64,000 nucleotides of DNA. Origin: an uncultured Nocardiaceae bacterium. Lineage in GTDB: Bacteria > Actinomycetota > Actinomycetes > Mycobacteriales > Mycobacteriaceae. The stretch lies in assembly GCA_936936565.1 (NCBI GenBank), contig CAKZIX010000125.1:1-64000 (forward strand). The letters run 5' to 3'. How positions within the stretch are numbered: position 1 is the stretch's first letter; each line of letters starts with the position of its first letter. Of the stretch, positions 41,180 through 49,111 are shown one piece after another. A model generated the notes under the pieces. That model saw nothing but the letters and a program-made list of their open reading frames with translations. It made no database searches and was not told the origin of the DNA. The position numbers and the translations under genes were made by a program.

Positions 41180-43786
41180 GTGAGCGACTACGACGCGTTC
41201 CTACGTGCGAAGGCGCCGCTACCGCCGACGTGGGGGTTCGAGGTTGACGAGGTGCATCCGGCGTTGTTCCCGCACCAGCGGGACATCGTGCGGTGGGCTG
41301 TCGGCCGCGGCCGTGCCGCGCTGTTCGAATCGTTCGGTCTCGGGAAGACGTTGCAGCAGTTGGAGATTCTGCGGCTGATCCTGGACGTGAAGGGCGGGCG
41401 CGGGCTGATCGTGTGCCCGCTCGGTGTCCGGCAAGAGTTCATGGGTGACGCCCGGATCCTCGGCCTGACACCGCGGTTCGTGCGCCGCACCCCCGAGGTG
41501 GACGGGCCCGGCATCTACCTCACGAACTACGAGAGCGTGCGCGACGGGAAGCTTGATGTCGACCTGTTCACCGTGGTGTCGCTCGACGAGGCCGGCGTGC
41601 TGCGTTCGTTCGGGTCGCTCACCTATCAGACGTTCCTCGAGCTGTTCGCGGACGTGCCGTACCGGTTCGTCGCGACCGCGACGCCGTCGCCGAACCGGTA
41701 CAAGGAGCTGATCCACTACGCCGGGTTCCTCGGCGTCATGGACACCGGGCAGGCGTTGACGCGGTTCTTCCAGCGGGACTCGACGAAGGCGAACAACCTC
41801 ACCCTCTACCCGCACAAGGAATTGGAGTTCCATCTCTGGCTGAACACGTGGGCGGTGTTCGTGCAACGCCCGTCGGATCTCGGCCACGACGACACCGGCT
41901 ACGAGCTGCCGGCGATGAGCGTGGTCTACCGGGAAGTCGACGTCGACCATCTCGCGGATCCGGCCGCCGACCGCGACGGCCAGCTGCACATCGTGAAGAC
42001 CGGTGCGCTGTCGGTACGCGACACCGCGCGGGAGAAACGCGACACCCTTGACGATCGGGTGGCCGAGATGATGCGAATCATCGCCGAACACCAAACTGCC
42101 TGCGACGCTGACCAATTCGTGATCTGGTGCGACCTCAACGCCGAACAGGACGCGATCGAAAAGGCATTCGCCGACGCCGGCCTGAGCTTCTCGTCGGTGC
42201 ACGGCGGCCTGTCCACCGAGGAGTGCGAAACCCGCATCGCCGCGTGGAAGGCACGGGACACGTTCGCGCTGATCGGGAAACCGGTGATGCTCGGGCAGGG
42301 CCTGAACCTGCAGCAGTGCAACAAGGCGATCTTCGTCGGCGTCACCTACAAGTTCCACGACGTCATCCAGGCCTGCCACCGCATCCAACGCTTCGGGCAG
42401 ACGCGGCCGTGCACGACGTACATCATCCACGCCGAGTCCGAACGTGAAGTGGTGAACACGTTGCGGGAGAAGTGGATTCAACACGACGAACTGACGGGAC
42501 GGATGACCGACATCATTCACGAACACGGGCTCTCGCGCGCCGACATCGCGCAGGCCTTGATCCGCTCGCTCGGCGTGGACCGGGTCGAAGCGTCCGGCGA
42601 GGGCTGGCTGATGGCGAACAACGACTGCGTGCCCGAAACCCAAGGCATGGAATCGGATTCGGTCGACTTGATCGTCACCAGCATCCCGTTCTCGAACCAT
42701 TACGAGTACACGCCGTCGCTCAACGACTTCGGGCACACCGACGACAACCAGCATTTCTGGGCTCAGATGGACTACCTGACCCCGGAACTGTTGAGAGTCC
42801 TTGCGCCCGGGCGTATCTACGCGTGCCATGTGAAGGATCGGATCCTGTTCGGCGCGGTCACCGGCGCCGGCGTCCCCACCGTTTCGCCGTTCCACGCCGA
42901 GGCGATCTTCCACGCCCAAAGGCACGGTTTCGACTACCTCGGCATGATCACCGTCGTCACCGACGTGGTGCGGGAGAACAACCAGACGTACCGGCTCGGC
43001 TGGACCGAAATGTCTAAGGACGGAACGAAAATGGGCGTCGGCTCGCCCGAGTACGTGCTGATCTTCCACAAGCCGCAGAGCGACCGGACGAAGGGCTACG
43101 CCGACGAGCCGGTGGTGAAGTCCAAGGAGAACGTCTACTGCGAGAGGCATCGCTACCTCGCGCCGAACGGGTTGCCGCACGACGACGATGATGGGCCGTG
43201 CGATCCCGAGTCCCCGTGCGTGGAGGGGTACTCGCGGGCCCGCTGGCAGGTCGACGCGCACGCGTTCTGGCGGTCATCGGGGCAGCGGAACCTCACCCCG
43301 GACGAGCTCGCAAGTCTGCCGCCGGAGCAGCTGTCTAAGGCGTTCACCGAGCACACGCTGCGGGAGGTGTACGACTACGAGTCCCACGTGCGCATCGGTG
43401 AACAGTTGGACGGCCGCGGCGCGCTGCCGGCCACGTTCATGTCGCTGGCGCCGGGGTCGTGGCATCCGGAGGTCTGGCACGACGTCGCCCGCATGCTCAC
43501 GTTGAACACCGAGCAGTCGCGGCGCGCGCAGGCCATGCACGTGTGCCCGTTGCAGTTCGACATCGTCGACCGCCTCGTCGAGCGGTACAGCAACCCGGGC
43601 GAGCTGGTGTACGACCCGTTCGGCGGCATCGGCACCGTCCCCGTCCGGGCGCTGAAACTAGGCCGCCGCGGCCGCGCTGTCGAGCTGAATCCCGGCTACT
43701 ACCTCGACGCCGTGAAGTACCTGCAGGCGGCCGAACGAGACAGCAACCTGCCGACGCTGTTCGACCTCATCGAGGAGGGTGCCTAG
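41180..43786 (+). CDS. SNF2-type helicase fused to N4/N6 DNA methylase
   Basis: An 868-aa fusion. Residues 1-470 are a superfamily-2 Snf2-like helicase: Walker A ESFGLGKT (51-57), SLDEAG (motif II), TATPSPN (III), FVIWCDLNAEQDAIEKAF (IV), VMLGQGLNLQQCN (V) and QACHRIQRFGQTR (VI). Residues 480-868 are an amino-methylase: TSIPFSNHYEY (motif IV, from 500, with I in place of the first P of PPY) and YDPFGGIGTVPVRAL...AVELNP (motif I, D812). The order is of beta class type. It could methylate phage DNA while translocating, like anti-restriction proteins, or be part of a phage modification-restriction unit. Confidence 0.88.
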   Translation: MSDYDAFLRAKAPLPPTWGFEVDEVHPALFPHQRDIVRWAVGRGRAALFESFGLGKTLQQLEILRLILDVKGGRGLIVCPLGVRQEFMGDARILGLTPRFVRRTPEVDGPGIYLTNYESVRDGKLDVDLFTVVSLDEAGVLRSFGSLTYQTFLELFADVPYRFVATATPSPNRYKELIHYAGFLGVMDTGQALTRFFQRDSTKANNLTLYPHKELEFHLWLNTWAVFVQRPSDLGHDDTGYELPAMSVVYREVDVDHLADPAADRDGQLHIVKTGALSVRDTAREKRDTLDDRVAEMMRIIAEHQTACDADQFVIWCDLNAEQDAIEKAFADAGLSFSSVHGGLSTEECETRIAAWKARDTFALIGKPVMLGQGLNLQQCNKAIFVGVTYKFHDVIQACHRIQRFGQTRPCTTYIIHAESEREVVNTLREKWIQHDELTGRMTDIIHEHGLSRADIAQALIRSLGVDRVEASGEGWLMANNDCVPETQGMESDSVDLIVTSIPFSNHYEYTPSLNDFGHTDDNQHFWAQMDYLTPELLRVLAPGRIYACHVKDRILFGAVTGAGVPTVSPFHAEAIFHAQRHGFDYLGMITVVTDVVRENNQTYRLGWTEMSKDGTKMGVGSPEYVLIFHKPQSDRTKGYADEPVVKSKENVYCERHRYLAPNGLPHDDDDGPCDPESPCVEGYSRARWQVDAHAFWRSSGQRNLTPDELASLPPEQLSKAFTEHTLREVYDYESHVRIGEQLDGRGALPATFMSLAPGSWHPEVWHDVARMLTLNTEQSRRAQAMHVCPLQFDIVDRLVERYSNPGELVYDPFGGIGTVPVRALKLGRRGRAVELNPGYYLDAVKYLQAAERDSNLPTLFDLIEEGA

Positions 43787-44631
43787 TGCGTATCCGGTCT
43801 ACGCGGCCCGAGTTCTGGCGGTCCGAGCGGATCGCTTCAGTGGAGTGGGACGACCGGCTGGTGTTGAAGGGCCTGGAGTCGTACGTCGATGACAACGGTG
43901 TCGGCAAGGACGACATCGCTCTGATCGTCGGTGATCTGTTCCAGCGCGACCTAGTTCGCGAACCCTCGCGAACCCTCGCGAGGGTTTCCGAAGCCATTTC
44001 CCGGCTTCATTCGGCCGGTTTGGTGTGGCGATACGAGGCCGATGGGACGCGTCTGCTGTTCGTTTCGTTCTGGGACGAGGTTCAGCGCGTCGACAAACCG
44101 CAGACTGGGCGTTTTCCCAGGCCAGACGGTACGCGGAACTACAAAGAGTCCGTAATTCGCGAGTGCCTCGCGAACCCTCGCGAAGATTCGCGAACCTTCG
44201 CGCCTGTAACAGGGGAACAGGGGAACAGGGGAACAGGGGAACAGAGTGCTCGCTCTCGCGTTTCCGAGGTAACTACTGACCGCGCGCGAAACCGAAAACG
44301 AGCGAGCGAGATCCCGCCGCGGCAGACCGTCATCCCGGACGACTGGGAACCGTCGGACATCCACAAGTCGAAAGCTCGTCAGCTCAACGTCGATCTCGAA
44401 CGTGAAGCCGACCAGTTCACCAACCACGCCAAGAGCACCGGCCGCCTGGCCGCCGACTGGAACGCGGCGTTCCACAACTGGCTCGGCCGGGCGAAGCCGC
44501 GCGCCGGCCCCGACCGCACGCGCCGCGAACAGAACTTCCTCGACGCCGAACGGCTCAAGGACAACCCGAATCAGCAAGTGCTCCAACACTTCACCACCGG
44601 ACAACCACAGGCCCTGGAAGGTCCACGATGA
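43786..44631 (+). CDS. Phage replication initiator (O-like) containing the origin
   Basis: A 281-aa protein. It has an N-terminal winged-helix domain (RPEFWRSERIASVEWDDRLVLKGLESYVDD, cited as RPEFWRSERI and VLKGLESYVDD) and a C-terminal segment LAADWNAAFHNWLGRAK found in phage replication proteins. The start GTG shares a base with the previous TAG stop. The gene body carries iterons at 43955-43986 and 44168-44243, so the middle of the protein (residues 58-67 and 128-153) is low-complexity. This repeats the lambda O arrangement, where the initiator binds repeats in its own gene. Confidence 0.8.
   Translation: MRIRSTRPEFWRSERIASVEWDDRLVLKGLESYVDDNGVGKDDIALIVGDLFQRDLVREPSRTLARVSEAISRLHSAGLVWRYEADGTRLLFVSFWDEVQRVDKPQTGRFPRPDGTRNYKESVIRECLANPREDSRTFAPVTGEQGNRGTGEQSARSRVSEVTTDRARNRKRASEIPPRQTVIPDDWEPSDIHKSKARQLNVDLEREADQFTNHAKSTGRLAADWNAAFHNWLGRAKPRAGPDRTRREQNFLDAERLKDNPNQQVLQHFTTGQPQALEGPR
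43955..43986. repeat. Iteron block 1 with 16-bp palindrome (probable origin)
   Basis: TCGCGAACCC occurs twice in tandem (43956-43965, 43966-43975), followed by TCGCGAGGG. AACCCTCGCGAGGGTT (43971-43986) is a perfect palindrome. Confidence 0.65.
44168..44243. repeat. Iteron block 2 and four 8-bp tandem repeats (probable origin)
   Basis: 10-bp units TCGCGAACCC, TCGCGAAGAT, TCGCGAACCT and a partial TCGCG run from 44168 to 44202. Four perfect copies of GGGGAACA follow at 44212-44243. The 8-bp repeat is not a multiple of three, so it is kept at the DNA level rather than for its protein sequence. Confidence 0.65.
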
Positions 44632-44969
44632 TCGACCGCGACGGAGTTATCCAACTGCTGCAACTCATCTCGGCGTACGACAACCGTCGCATCGACGAGC
44701 TACTCGTGCGCACCTGGGCTGAAGCGGCCCGCCGCGCGCGGTGGAGCTTCGACGGCGCCGCCGACGCGATCCACGAGCACTACGCGACGTCGACGTCGTG
44801 GCTGATGCCCGGCCACATCACCGCGGCACTGCGGGCGCAGAAGGGCCCCGCGCCGGTTGCCGAGCTACGCGCGATCGACCCGCCGGCGCCGGCGTCGCCG
44901 CAGACCCGCGCCCGAATCATGGACATGCTGCGCGGCAAGGCATTCGGCAAGCGGGTCCCCGATGCCTGA
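44628..44969 (+). CDS. Helicase-loader-like (G39P-like) small replication protein
   Basis: A 113-aa protein directly behind the initiator (ATGA overlap). The pattern VIQLLQLISAYDNRR, WAEAARRARWSFDGAADAIHEHYA and MPGHITAALRAQ resembles the N-terminal domain of phage SPP1 gp39-type helicase loaders: helix, W, helix with H, then P-G-x-I. Context strongly fits a replisome organiser; the family call is by pattern only. Confidence 0.55.
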   Translation: MIDRDGVIQLLQLISAYDNRRIDELLVRTWAEAARRARWSFDGAADAIHEHYATSTSWLMPGHITAALRAQKGPAPVAELRAIDPPAPASPQTRARIMDMLRGKAFGKRVPDA

Positions 44970-45117
44970 GTTCGGCCCGCGCTGCGCCATATGCGGCGCC
45001 GTCATTCCCGGCCAAGAACACGAGATCTGCCGCCGCTGCGTGCTCGCCCACGGCTGGAACCCCAGCCAATTCGGCTACCTGCCCCAGACCACCAAACCGC
45101 GAAAGGCCCAGCCATGA
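44962..45117 (+). CDS. Zinc-ribbon protein, 51 aa
   Basis: ATG 44962 overlaps the loader-like gene by 8 bp. Two CxxC pairs (CAICGAVIPGQEHEICRRC) form a typical zinc ribbon. Likely nucleic-acid or protein binding; unknown role. Confidence 0.6.
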   Translation: MPEFGPRCAICGAVIPGQEHEICRRCVLAHGWNPSQFGYLPQTTKPRKAQP

Positions 45118-45527
45118 AGCCGGCACCGCGCCCGTGCGTGTCGTGCCCGTACCGGCGTGACGTCCCCTCCGGAATCTGGGATCGCTCGGAGTACGAGAAG
45201 TTGCGGCGTTACGACGGCGACACCCAATCCCAGCCGCCCGGCCTGTTCCTGTGCCACCAGACCGGCGCAGACGATCCGGGCCGCCGGATCTGTTCGGGAT
45301 GGGTCGGCTGCCACGACACCGCGAATCTGCTCGCGCTGCGGCTGGCGCTGGTGTTCGGGCGTCTCACCGAGACCGACTACTCGGCCTGTCTCGACTACCG
45401 GTCCCCGGTCCCGCTGTTCGGGTCCGGTGCGGAGGCCGCCGACCACGGCGAACACGACATCCACCAGCCCGGGCCTGCAGCGGTCCGGCTCATCACGAAG
45501 CACGAAACCCGAAAGGCCACACCATGA
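45114..45527 (+). CDS. DUF6283-type Cys-rich phage protein
   Basis: A 137-aa protein with CVSCPYRRDVPSGIWDRSEYEKLRRYD and later FLCHQ...RICSGWVGCHD; conserved cysteines suggest one zinc site. This small protein is widespread in actinophages without known function (family name from memory). Confidence 0.65.
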   Translation: MKPAPRPCVSCPYRRDVPSGIWDRSEYEKLRRYDGDTQSQPPGLFLCHQTGADDPGRRICSGWVGCHDTANLLALRLALVFGRLTETDYSACLDYRSPVPLFGSGAEAADHGEHDIHQPGPAAVRLITKHETRKATP

Positions 45528-45862
45528 CCGACCTACTCGAAGCCCTCAAGATCGTCGGCGACTACGCGCAAGCACGAGGCGCCACAGCCGCAGGGGTCGA
45601 AAGCTGGTGCCGGAACGAGCACGACTCCCTCGCAAGAGAGCGTCGGGCAGACCGGCATATCGGGGGCCAGCTCGCCGCCAAGCTCGGCGTCTCGTCGATC
45701 CCGGGCGACCGGGCCGCCGAATTGGGCGCGTACGCCCGCCGTCTGTGCTCGACCACCCAGGAGCCCGACCCGACCCCCGATAGCCCGGCAGCGGTTGATC
45801 TGGCCCCGGAAAAGACCGGTTCCGAGCAGATCCGCTCCCGCAACGTCAGGGGCGAACAGTGA
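45524..45862 (+). CDS. Hypothetical phage protein, 112 aa
   Basis: Helical N-terminal half (LLEALKIVGDYAQARGATAAG) and a P/E-rich tail. ATGA overlap upstream and GTGA overlap downstream. No family recognised. Confidence 0.55.
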   Translation: MTDLLEALKIVGDYAQARGATAAGVESWCRNEHDSLARERRADRHIGGQLAAKLGVSSIPGDRAAELGAYARRLCSTTQEPDPTPDSPAAVDLAPEKTGSEQIRSRNVRGEQ

Positions 45863-46479
45863 CCGATTACCCGCCGGGGCTGACGCTGCGCCCCATCGTC
45901 GCCTGGCCGGGCGCCGAGACCGCGATGCGCATCCGCGCGCCGTTCCAGGCGGACTGGTCGCGCACGCTCGACCTGCTCGGCCGTGAACTGCTGCACCTCG
46001 GCGGCGGGCGCCGGCCCGACGCTGTGCTCCAGATCGCCATGCGTGAGCAGGATTTCCGGCTCGACGGGATGCCACGCGCGAACGCGAAGCCGACGCACCC
46101 CGGCGTGATCCTGTCCGTCGAGTCGACCAATGGGCCGCTGTCGTTCCCGTGCGACCGCTTCGACGACTGGCGCGACAACCTCCGCGCGATCGCCCTCGCG
46201 CTCGAGGCACTGCGTCAGGTCAAGCGGTACGGAATCGTGCAGAACGACGAGCAATACCGTGGATGGCGCGCAATCGAACCCGCAGCGCAGGCCCCGCATG
46301 AGGCAGAGCGCGTTCTGCGCCTCGCCGCTCGCATGACAGACGCGAAGGAGCACCCTCTCACCGCCGTCGTGCGGGCGGCCCGGGCGAATGCGCACCCCGA
46401 CCGCAACAGCGGCGACCGGTCCGGATACGACGCGGTCGACGCCGCAATCCAGGTGCTCGAGAAGGCGGGGCGGCCGTGA
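45859..46479 (+). CDS. J-domain-like phage protein
   Basis: A 206-aa protein whose C-terminal 45 residues read AVVRAARANAHPDRNSGDRSGYDAVDAAIQVLE, given here by AHPDRNSGDRSGYDAV: helix, H-P-D loop, helix, as in DnaJ J-domains. The N-terminal 150 residues form an alpha/beta domain (TLRPIVAWPG, VILSVESTNGPLSFPCDRFDDWRDN). It might recruit host DnaK to phage replication complexes (inference). Confidence 0.6.
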   Translation: MTDYPPGLTLRPIVAWPGAETAMRIRAPFQADWSRTLDLLGRELLHLGGGRRPDAVLQIAMREQDFRLDGMPRANAKPTHPGVILSVESTNGPLSFPCDRFDDWRDNLRAIALALEALRQVKRYGIVQNDEQYRGWRAIEPAAQAPHEAERVLRLAARMTDAKEHPLTAVVRAARANAHPDRNSGDRSGYDAVDAAIQVLEKAGRP

Positions 46480-46886
46480 CCGTCCGACACGTCCTGAACC
46501 TGCCCTACGACAAGCCCCCGCTTTCGATGAACGACCGCGGCCAAACCCCCGGCGCCCGGGCCCGGCATTCCCGCATCGTGGCGCAGCTGCGCGGTGACGC
46601 CTGCTGGCTGGCGAAGGCCGCGAAGCTGCCCAAGGGCCTGGATCACGTCACGGTGCAGCTGCACTACCGGCCGCGCGACAACCGCCGTCGCGACACCGAA
46701 AACCTTTCCGCCACATCGAAACCCCTTTGTGACGGGTTGGTTGATTACGGGCTCGTACCCGACGACATCCCCCGCTACATGGCGAAACCCGAGGCTGTCA
46801 TCCATTCCGCCACGACGGGAATTAGCGGGGAGATGTGGCTGGAAGTCAGCTGGAACACAACACCATCCGAGGAGAACCAACCGTGA
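46476..46886 (+). CDS. RusA-like Holliday junction resolvase
   Basis: A 136-aa endonuclease. The family signature is RRRDTENLSATSKPLCDGLVDYGLVPDDIPRYM, cited as RRRDTENLSATSK and LVPDDIPRY: the acidic residues D (RD-x-EN) and D-D are the metal ligands, and the lysine in TSKP is conserved. It resolves branched intermediates of phage recombination/replication before packaging. Confidence 0.85.
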   Translation: MTVRHVLNLPYDKPPLSMNDRGQTPGARARHSRIVAQLRGDACWLAKAAKLPKGLDHVTVQLHYRPRDNRRRDTENLSATSKPLCDGLVDYGLVPDDIPRYMAKPEAVIHSATTGISGEMWLEVSWNTTPSEENQP

Positions 46887-47257
46887 CGACCGAACCTAAT
46901 CAGGTGCAGGTGATGCTCGCCGAGATCATCGCCGCCGCCCTCACCAAACACGCAGACGATCTGTACTGCTCCGACGTCGCCACCGAGATCCTCGCCGACC
47001 CGCGGCTAGCCGTCCTCGGGCTGCCCGAGGTCGACGAGGAGCGTTTGCCCTACGCCACCGTTTTCAAGTGGGCAGACGGCAACGATTTCGGCGACTACGC
47101 ACAGGCCACCGTTTGGGCCGATGGCCGCATCGAACTGTCGACCGTCCAGCCGGTGTGGCATCTCGGCAAGGGCGACGACCCGATGCCGTGGCTTGCCGGT
47201 CTGGTCGCGGTCACCCTCAAGGCAATCGAGGAAGCCAAGGCGGTGCGCAATGGCTGA
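46883..47257 (+). CDS. Hypothetical phage protein, 124 aa
   Basis: GTG 46883 overlaps the resolvase stop. Helical first half, then FKWADGNDFGDYAQATVWADG with beta character. Ends at the ATGGCTGA junction. Confidence 0.55.
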   Translation: MTTEPNQVQVMLAEIIAAALTKHADDLYCSDVATEILADPRLAVLGLPEVDEERLPYATVFKWADGNDFGDYAQATVWADGRIELSTVQPVWHLGKGDDPMPWLAGLVAVTLKAIEEAKAVRNG

Positions 47258-47531
47258 GCCGCAACGCTTCCGAAAGAAGCCAGTCGAAATCGAGGCGGTC
47301 CAACTGACGAATGACCCCCACGAGGCTGCGCGCATCGCCGCCTGGTGCGGTGGCGTGGCACTCGCGAGTCCCGGCCGCGTGTCGCTCCACATCGAAACCC
47401 TCGAAGGCACGATGGTCGCCCACCCATCCGATTGGATCATCCGAGAGCCGTTCCCTACTGAAGACCGCAAGTTCTACCCGTGCAAGCCGGACATTTTCGC
47501 GGCCACGTACGAGGCGGTGGACCGTGGCTGA
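47250..47531 (+). CDS. Conserved small phage protein (PGDYG-like)
   Basis: A 93-aa protein, FRKKPVEIEAVQLT at the start and YPCKPDIFAATYEAV at the end, with DWIIREP between. This 'modify x ... W-I-I ... CKPDIF-x-x-TYE' pattern recurs in many tailed phages; function unknown. Confidence 0.65.
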   Translation: MAEPQRFRKKPVEIEAVQLTNDPHEAARIAAWCGGVALASPGRVSLHIETLEGTMVAHPSDWIIREPFPTEDRKFYPCKPDIFAATYEAVDRG

Positions 47532-47844
47532 GCACTCTATTGCGTTTCGGATCACCGAGTACGGGATCGACAGCAAGATCACCTGCCACCAGCCTGCGGG
47601 TGCACCCTGTCACTGCTGCTGCCCCGTCGTGTCGGAATGGGCGTGCGAGCAAGGTGTCTGCGAGCACGAGCAGGCAGATTCGGGGCGGTGCTTGGCCGCG
47701 GACCCGGGCAGCCACCTCGGCCGGTTCGAGGACTGCTACGTCGGGCCGACCACAACCCTCCATGACGGCCCGATCGAATTCCATTGGGACGGAGACGGAT
47801 TCCGCTGGTGGTTCGAAGGCGACAAGCAGGTGGACCATGGCTGA
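47524..47844 (+). CDS. Cys-rich hypothetical protein, 106 aa
   Basis: Eight cysteines in the first 75 residues, including CHCCCPVVSEWACEQGVCEH. Probably metal-binding. Ends with a W/F-rich beta segment (EFHWDGDGFRWWFEGD). Joined to neighbours by the recurrent RTGGCTGA overlap on both sides. Confidence 0.55.
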   Translation: MAEHSIAFRITEYGIDSKITCHQPAGAPCHCCCPVVSEWACEQGVCEHEQADSGRCLAADPGSHLGRFEDCYVGPTTTLHDGPIEFHWDGDGFRWWFEGDKQVDHG

Positions 47845-48433
47845 CCATCTCACCGACATCCTCGAAGAGGTCTGGGACGACGGGAACGCGGTCGGTCTCG
47901 ATGGATGGATTGGTCCCGGCCGCGGCGCGGGTGACATCGACAACGAGGCGGTCCAAGCGCGTCGCCGTGCGGTTGGAAAGGCGCAGAAGTCGATTCGGGA
48001 GTCGCGCACGATCACGACCGTCGAACAACTCGATTCACTTCCATCGCGATCGTTGGTCGTGGATCACGGCGGCGCCGAGGTGTTTCGCAAACTCGGGCGC
48101 GGGTGGGATTGCCTCGACGAGGACGGCTCGGCCGGACTGCTGCAGGCGTCCGCGATTCGGCTACCCGCTCTGCTGCTGTGGCAGCCCAAGGACGAGGAGG
48201 CCGACGTCACGGTCATGCCGGCCGCGCAGTTCGACGAACTCGCCGCAACCCTCGACGAGCCTGGCCCGCCGACCCGACTGGCCGAGGTCGCACATCAGCC
48301 GCGCAAGTACACGGACGAGGCCGAGCCCGAAGACCTGGTGGCCAAGCTCATGGAGAGCTTCGTCGCCGCCGGCATGACGTGGAACGAGCAAGCATGCGCG
48401 CGCACCCGCCGGGACGAGGAGAACGACCGATGA
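47837..48433 (+). CDS. Hypothetical phage protein, 198 aa
   Basis: ATG 47837 at an ATGGCTGA junction. Features are LDGWIGPGRGAGDIDNEAVQARRRAVGKAQKSIR (first part LDGWIGPGRGAGDID) and a central domain SRSLVVDHGGAEVFRKLGRGW. No family recognised; ATGA overlap into the next gene. Confidence 0.55.
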   Translation: MADHLTDILEEVWDDGNAVGLDGWIGPGRGAGDIDNEAVQARRRAVGKAQKSIRESRTITTVEQLDSLPSRSLVVDHGGAEVFRKLGRGWDCLDEDGSAGLLQASAIRLPALLLWQPKDEEADVTVMPAAQFDELAATLDEPGPPTRLAEVAHQPRKYTDEAEPEDLVAKLMESFVAAGMTWNEQACARTRRDEENDR

Positions 48434-48891
48434 CCGAGATCGAACCGTTGCACGTCGTCGACGCTATCGAGCAGTACGTAGACCGAGAGCTGCGCGACGT
48501 CCGCACCTACGAGAACCGTGAACTGCTCGACCCCGCGGGTATCAGCGGACTGCATCAGCTCGGCACCAAGCTGTACGAGGACGGATTCGCAGACGGGACA
48601 GCTGCCACTCTGCGGCGGAAGTCGTACGCCGACATCCGCGAGCAGCAAACCCGTGACCGCGCGCGCAAGGCCGAAGCTGCCACGCTTTTGACGAACGGCG
48701 TCGGCCGAGTGTCCGCACGGGCGGCGTTGACGCTGATCGCCGGTGAGCAGTGCAGCACCTTCACGTCCGGCGACTGCGCCGGCGATGGTCGGACGCCTGA
48801 CGCCGAATACGGGGCTGACCGCTGGTGTGACGCCTGCATCGCTCGTGCTGGTCTCGCAGCACTCGATGCCGAGGAGGCCGACCGTGGCTGA
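48430..48891 (+). CDS. Hypothetical phage protein, 153 aa
   Basis: Helical protein with LHQLGTKLYEDGFADGTAATLRR and three to four cysteines near the C-terminus (QCSTFTSGDCAG, WCDACIAR), possibly a zinc site. Ends at the GTGGCTGA junction. Confidence 0.55.
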   Translation: MTEIEPLHVVDAIEQYVDRELRDVRTYENRELLDPAGISGLHQLGTKLYEDGFADGTAATLRRKSYADIREQQTRDRARKAEAATLLTNGVGRVSARAALTLIAGEQCSTFTSGDCAGDGRTPDAEYGADRWCDACIARAGLAALDAEEADRG

Positions 48892-49111
48892 GCAGCTCAC
48901 CGACAAGGCCGGAAAGTTCCTCGCCAACACCATCATGCTCGCCGCGTTCGCGTATGTCGGCGCCGTAGCAGTCGGTGCCGGCGCGATCGGCGCCGTGCAG
49001 CTCGCCGCCGACACTGTGCGCGCCATCTACTGCAACACACCACCACGAACCCGATCCCCCAAAAGCCCGTGCACCTGCCCGGCCTGCAGAACGGACAACC
49101 AGCATGCCTAA
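48884..49111 (+). CDS. Small membrane protein, 75 aa
   Basis: One membrane helix (about 15-45, NTIMLAAFAYVGAVAVGAGA) and a C-terminal CTCPAC motif that may bind metal. GTGGCTGA junction start; overlaps the next ATG by 8 bp. Confidence 0.5.
   Translation: MAEQLTDKAGKFLANTIMLAAFAYVGAVAVGAGAIGAVQLAADTVRAIYCNTPPRTRSPKSPCTCPACRTDNQHA

Noticed and set aside
39807..41183. A 458-codon plus-strand gene in line with the operon
   Set aside because: It has operon-like start and stop junctions, but most of it is antisense to the frame carrying the PD-(D/E)XK motif and has shadow-like composition. Only its ends may be remnants, reported as a finding.
44168..44243. A CRISPR-like repeat array
   Set aside because: The repeats are 8-10 bp and tandem with no spacers, and lie in a replication gene; they are iterons or slippage repeats. 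No CRISPR or cas genes were seen anywhere.
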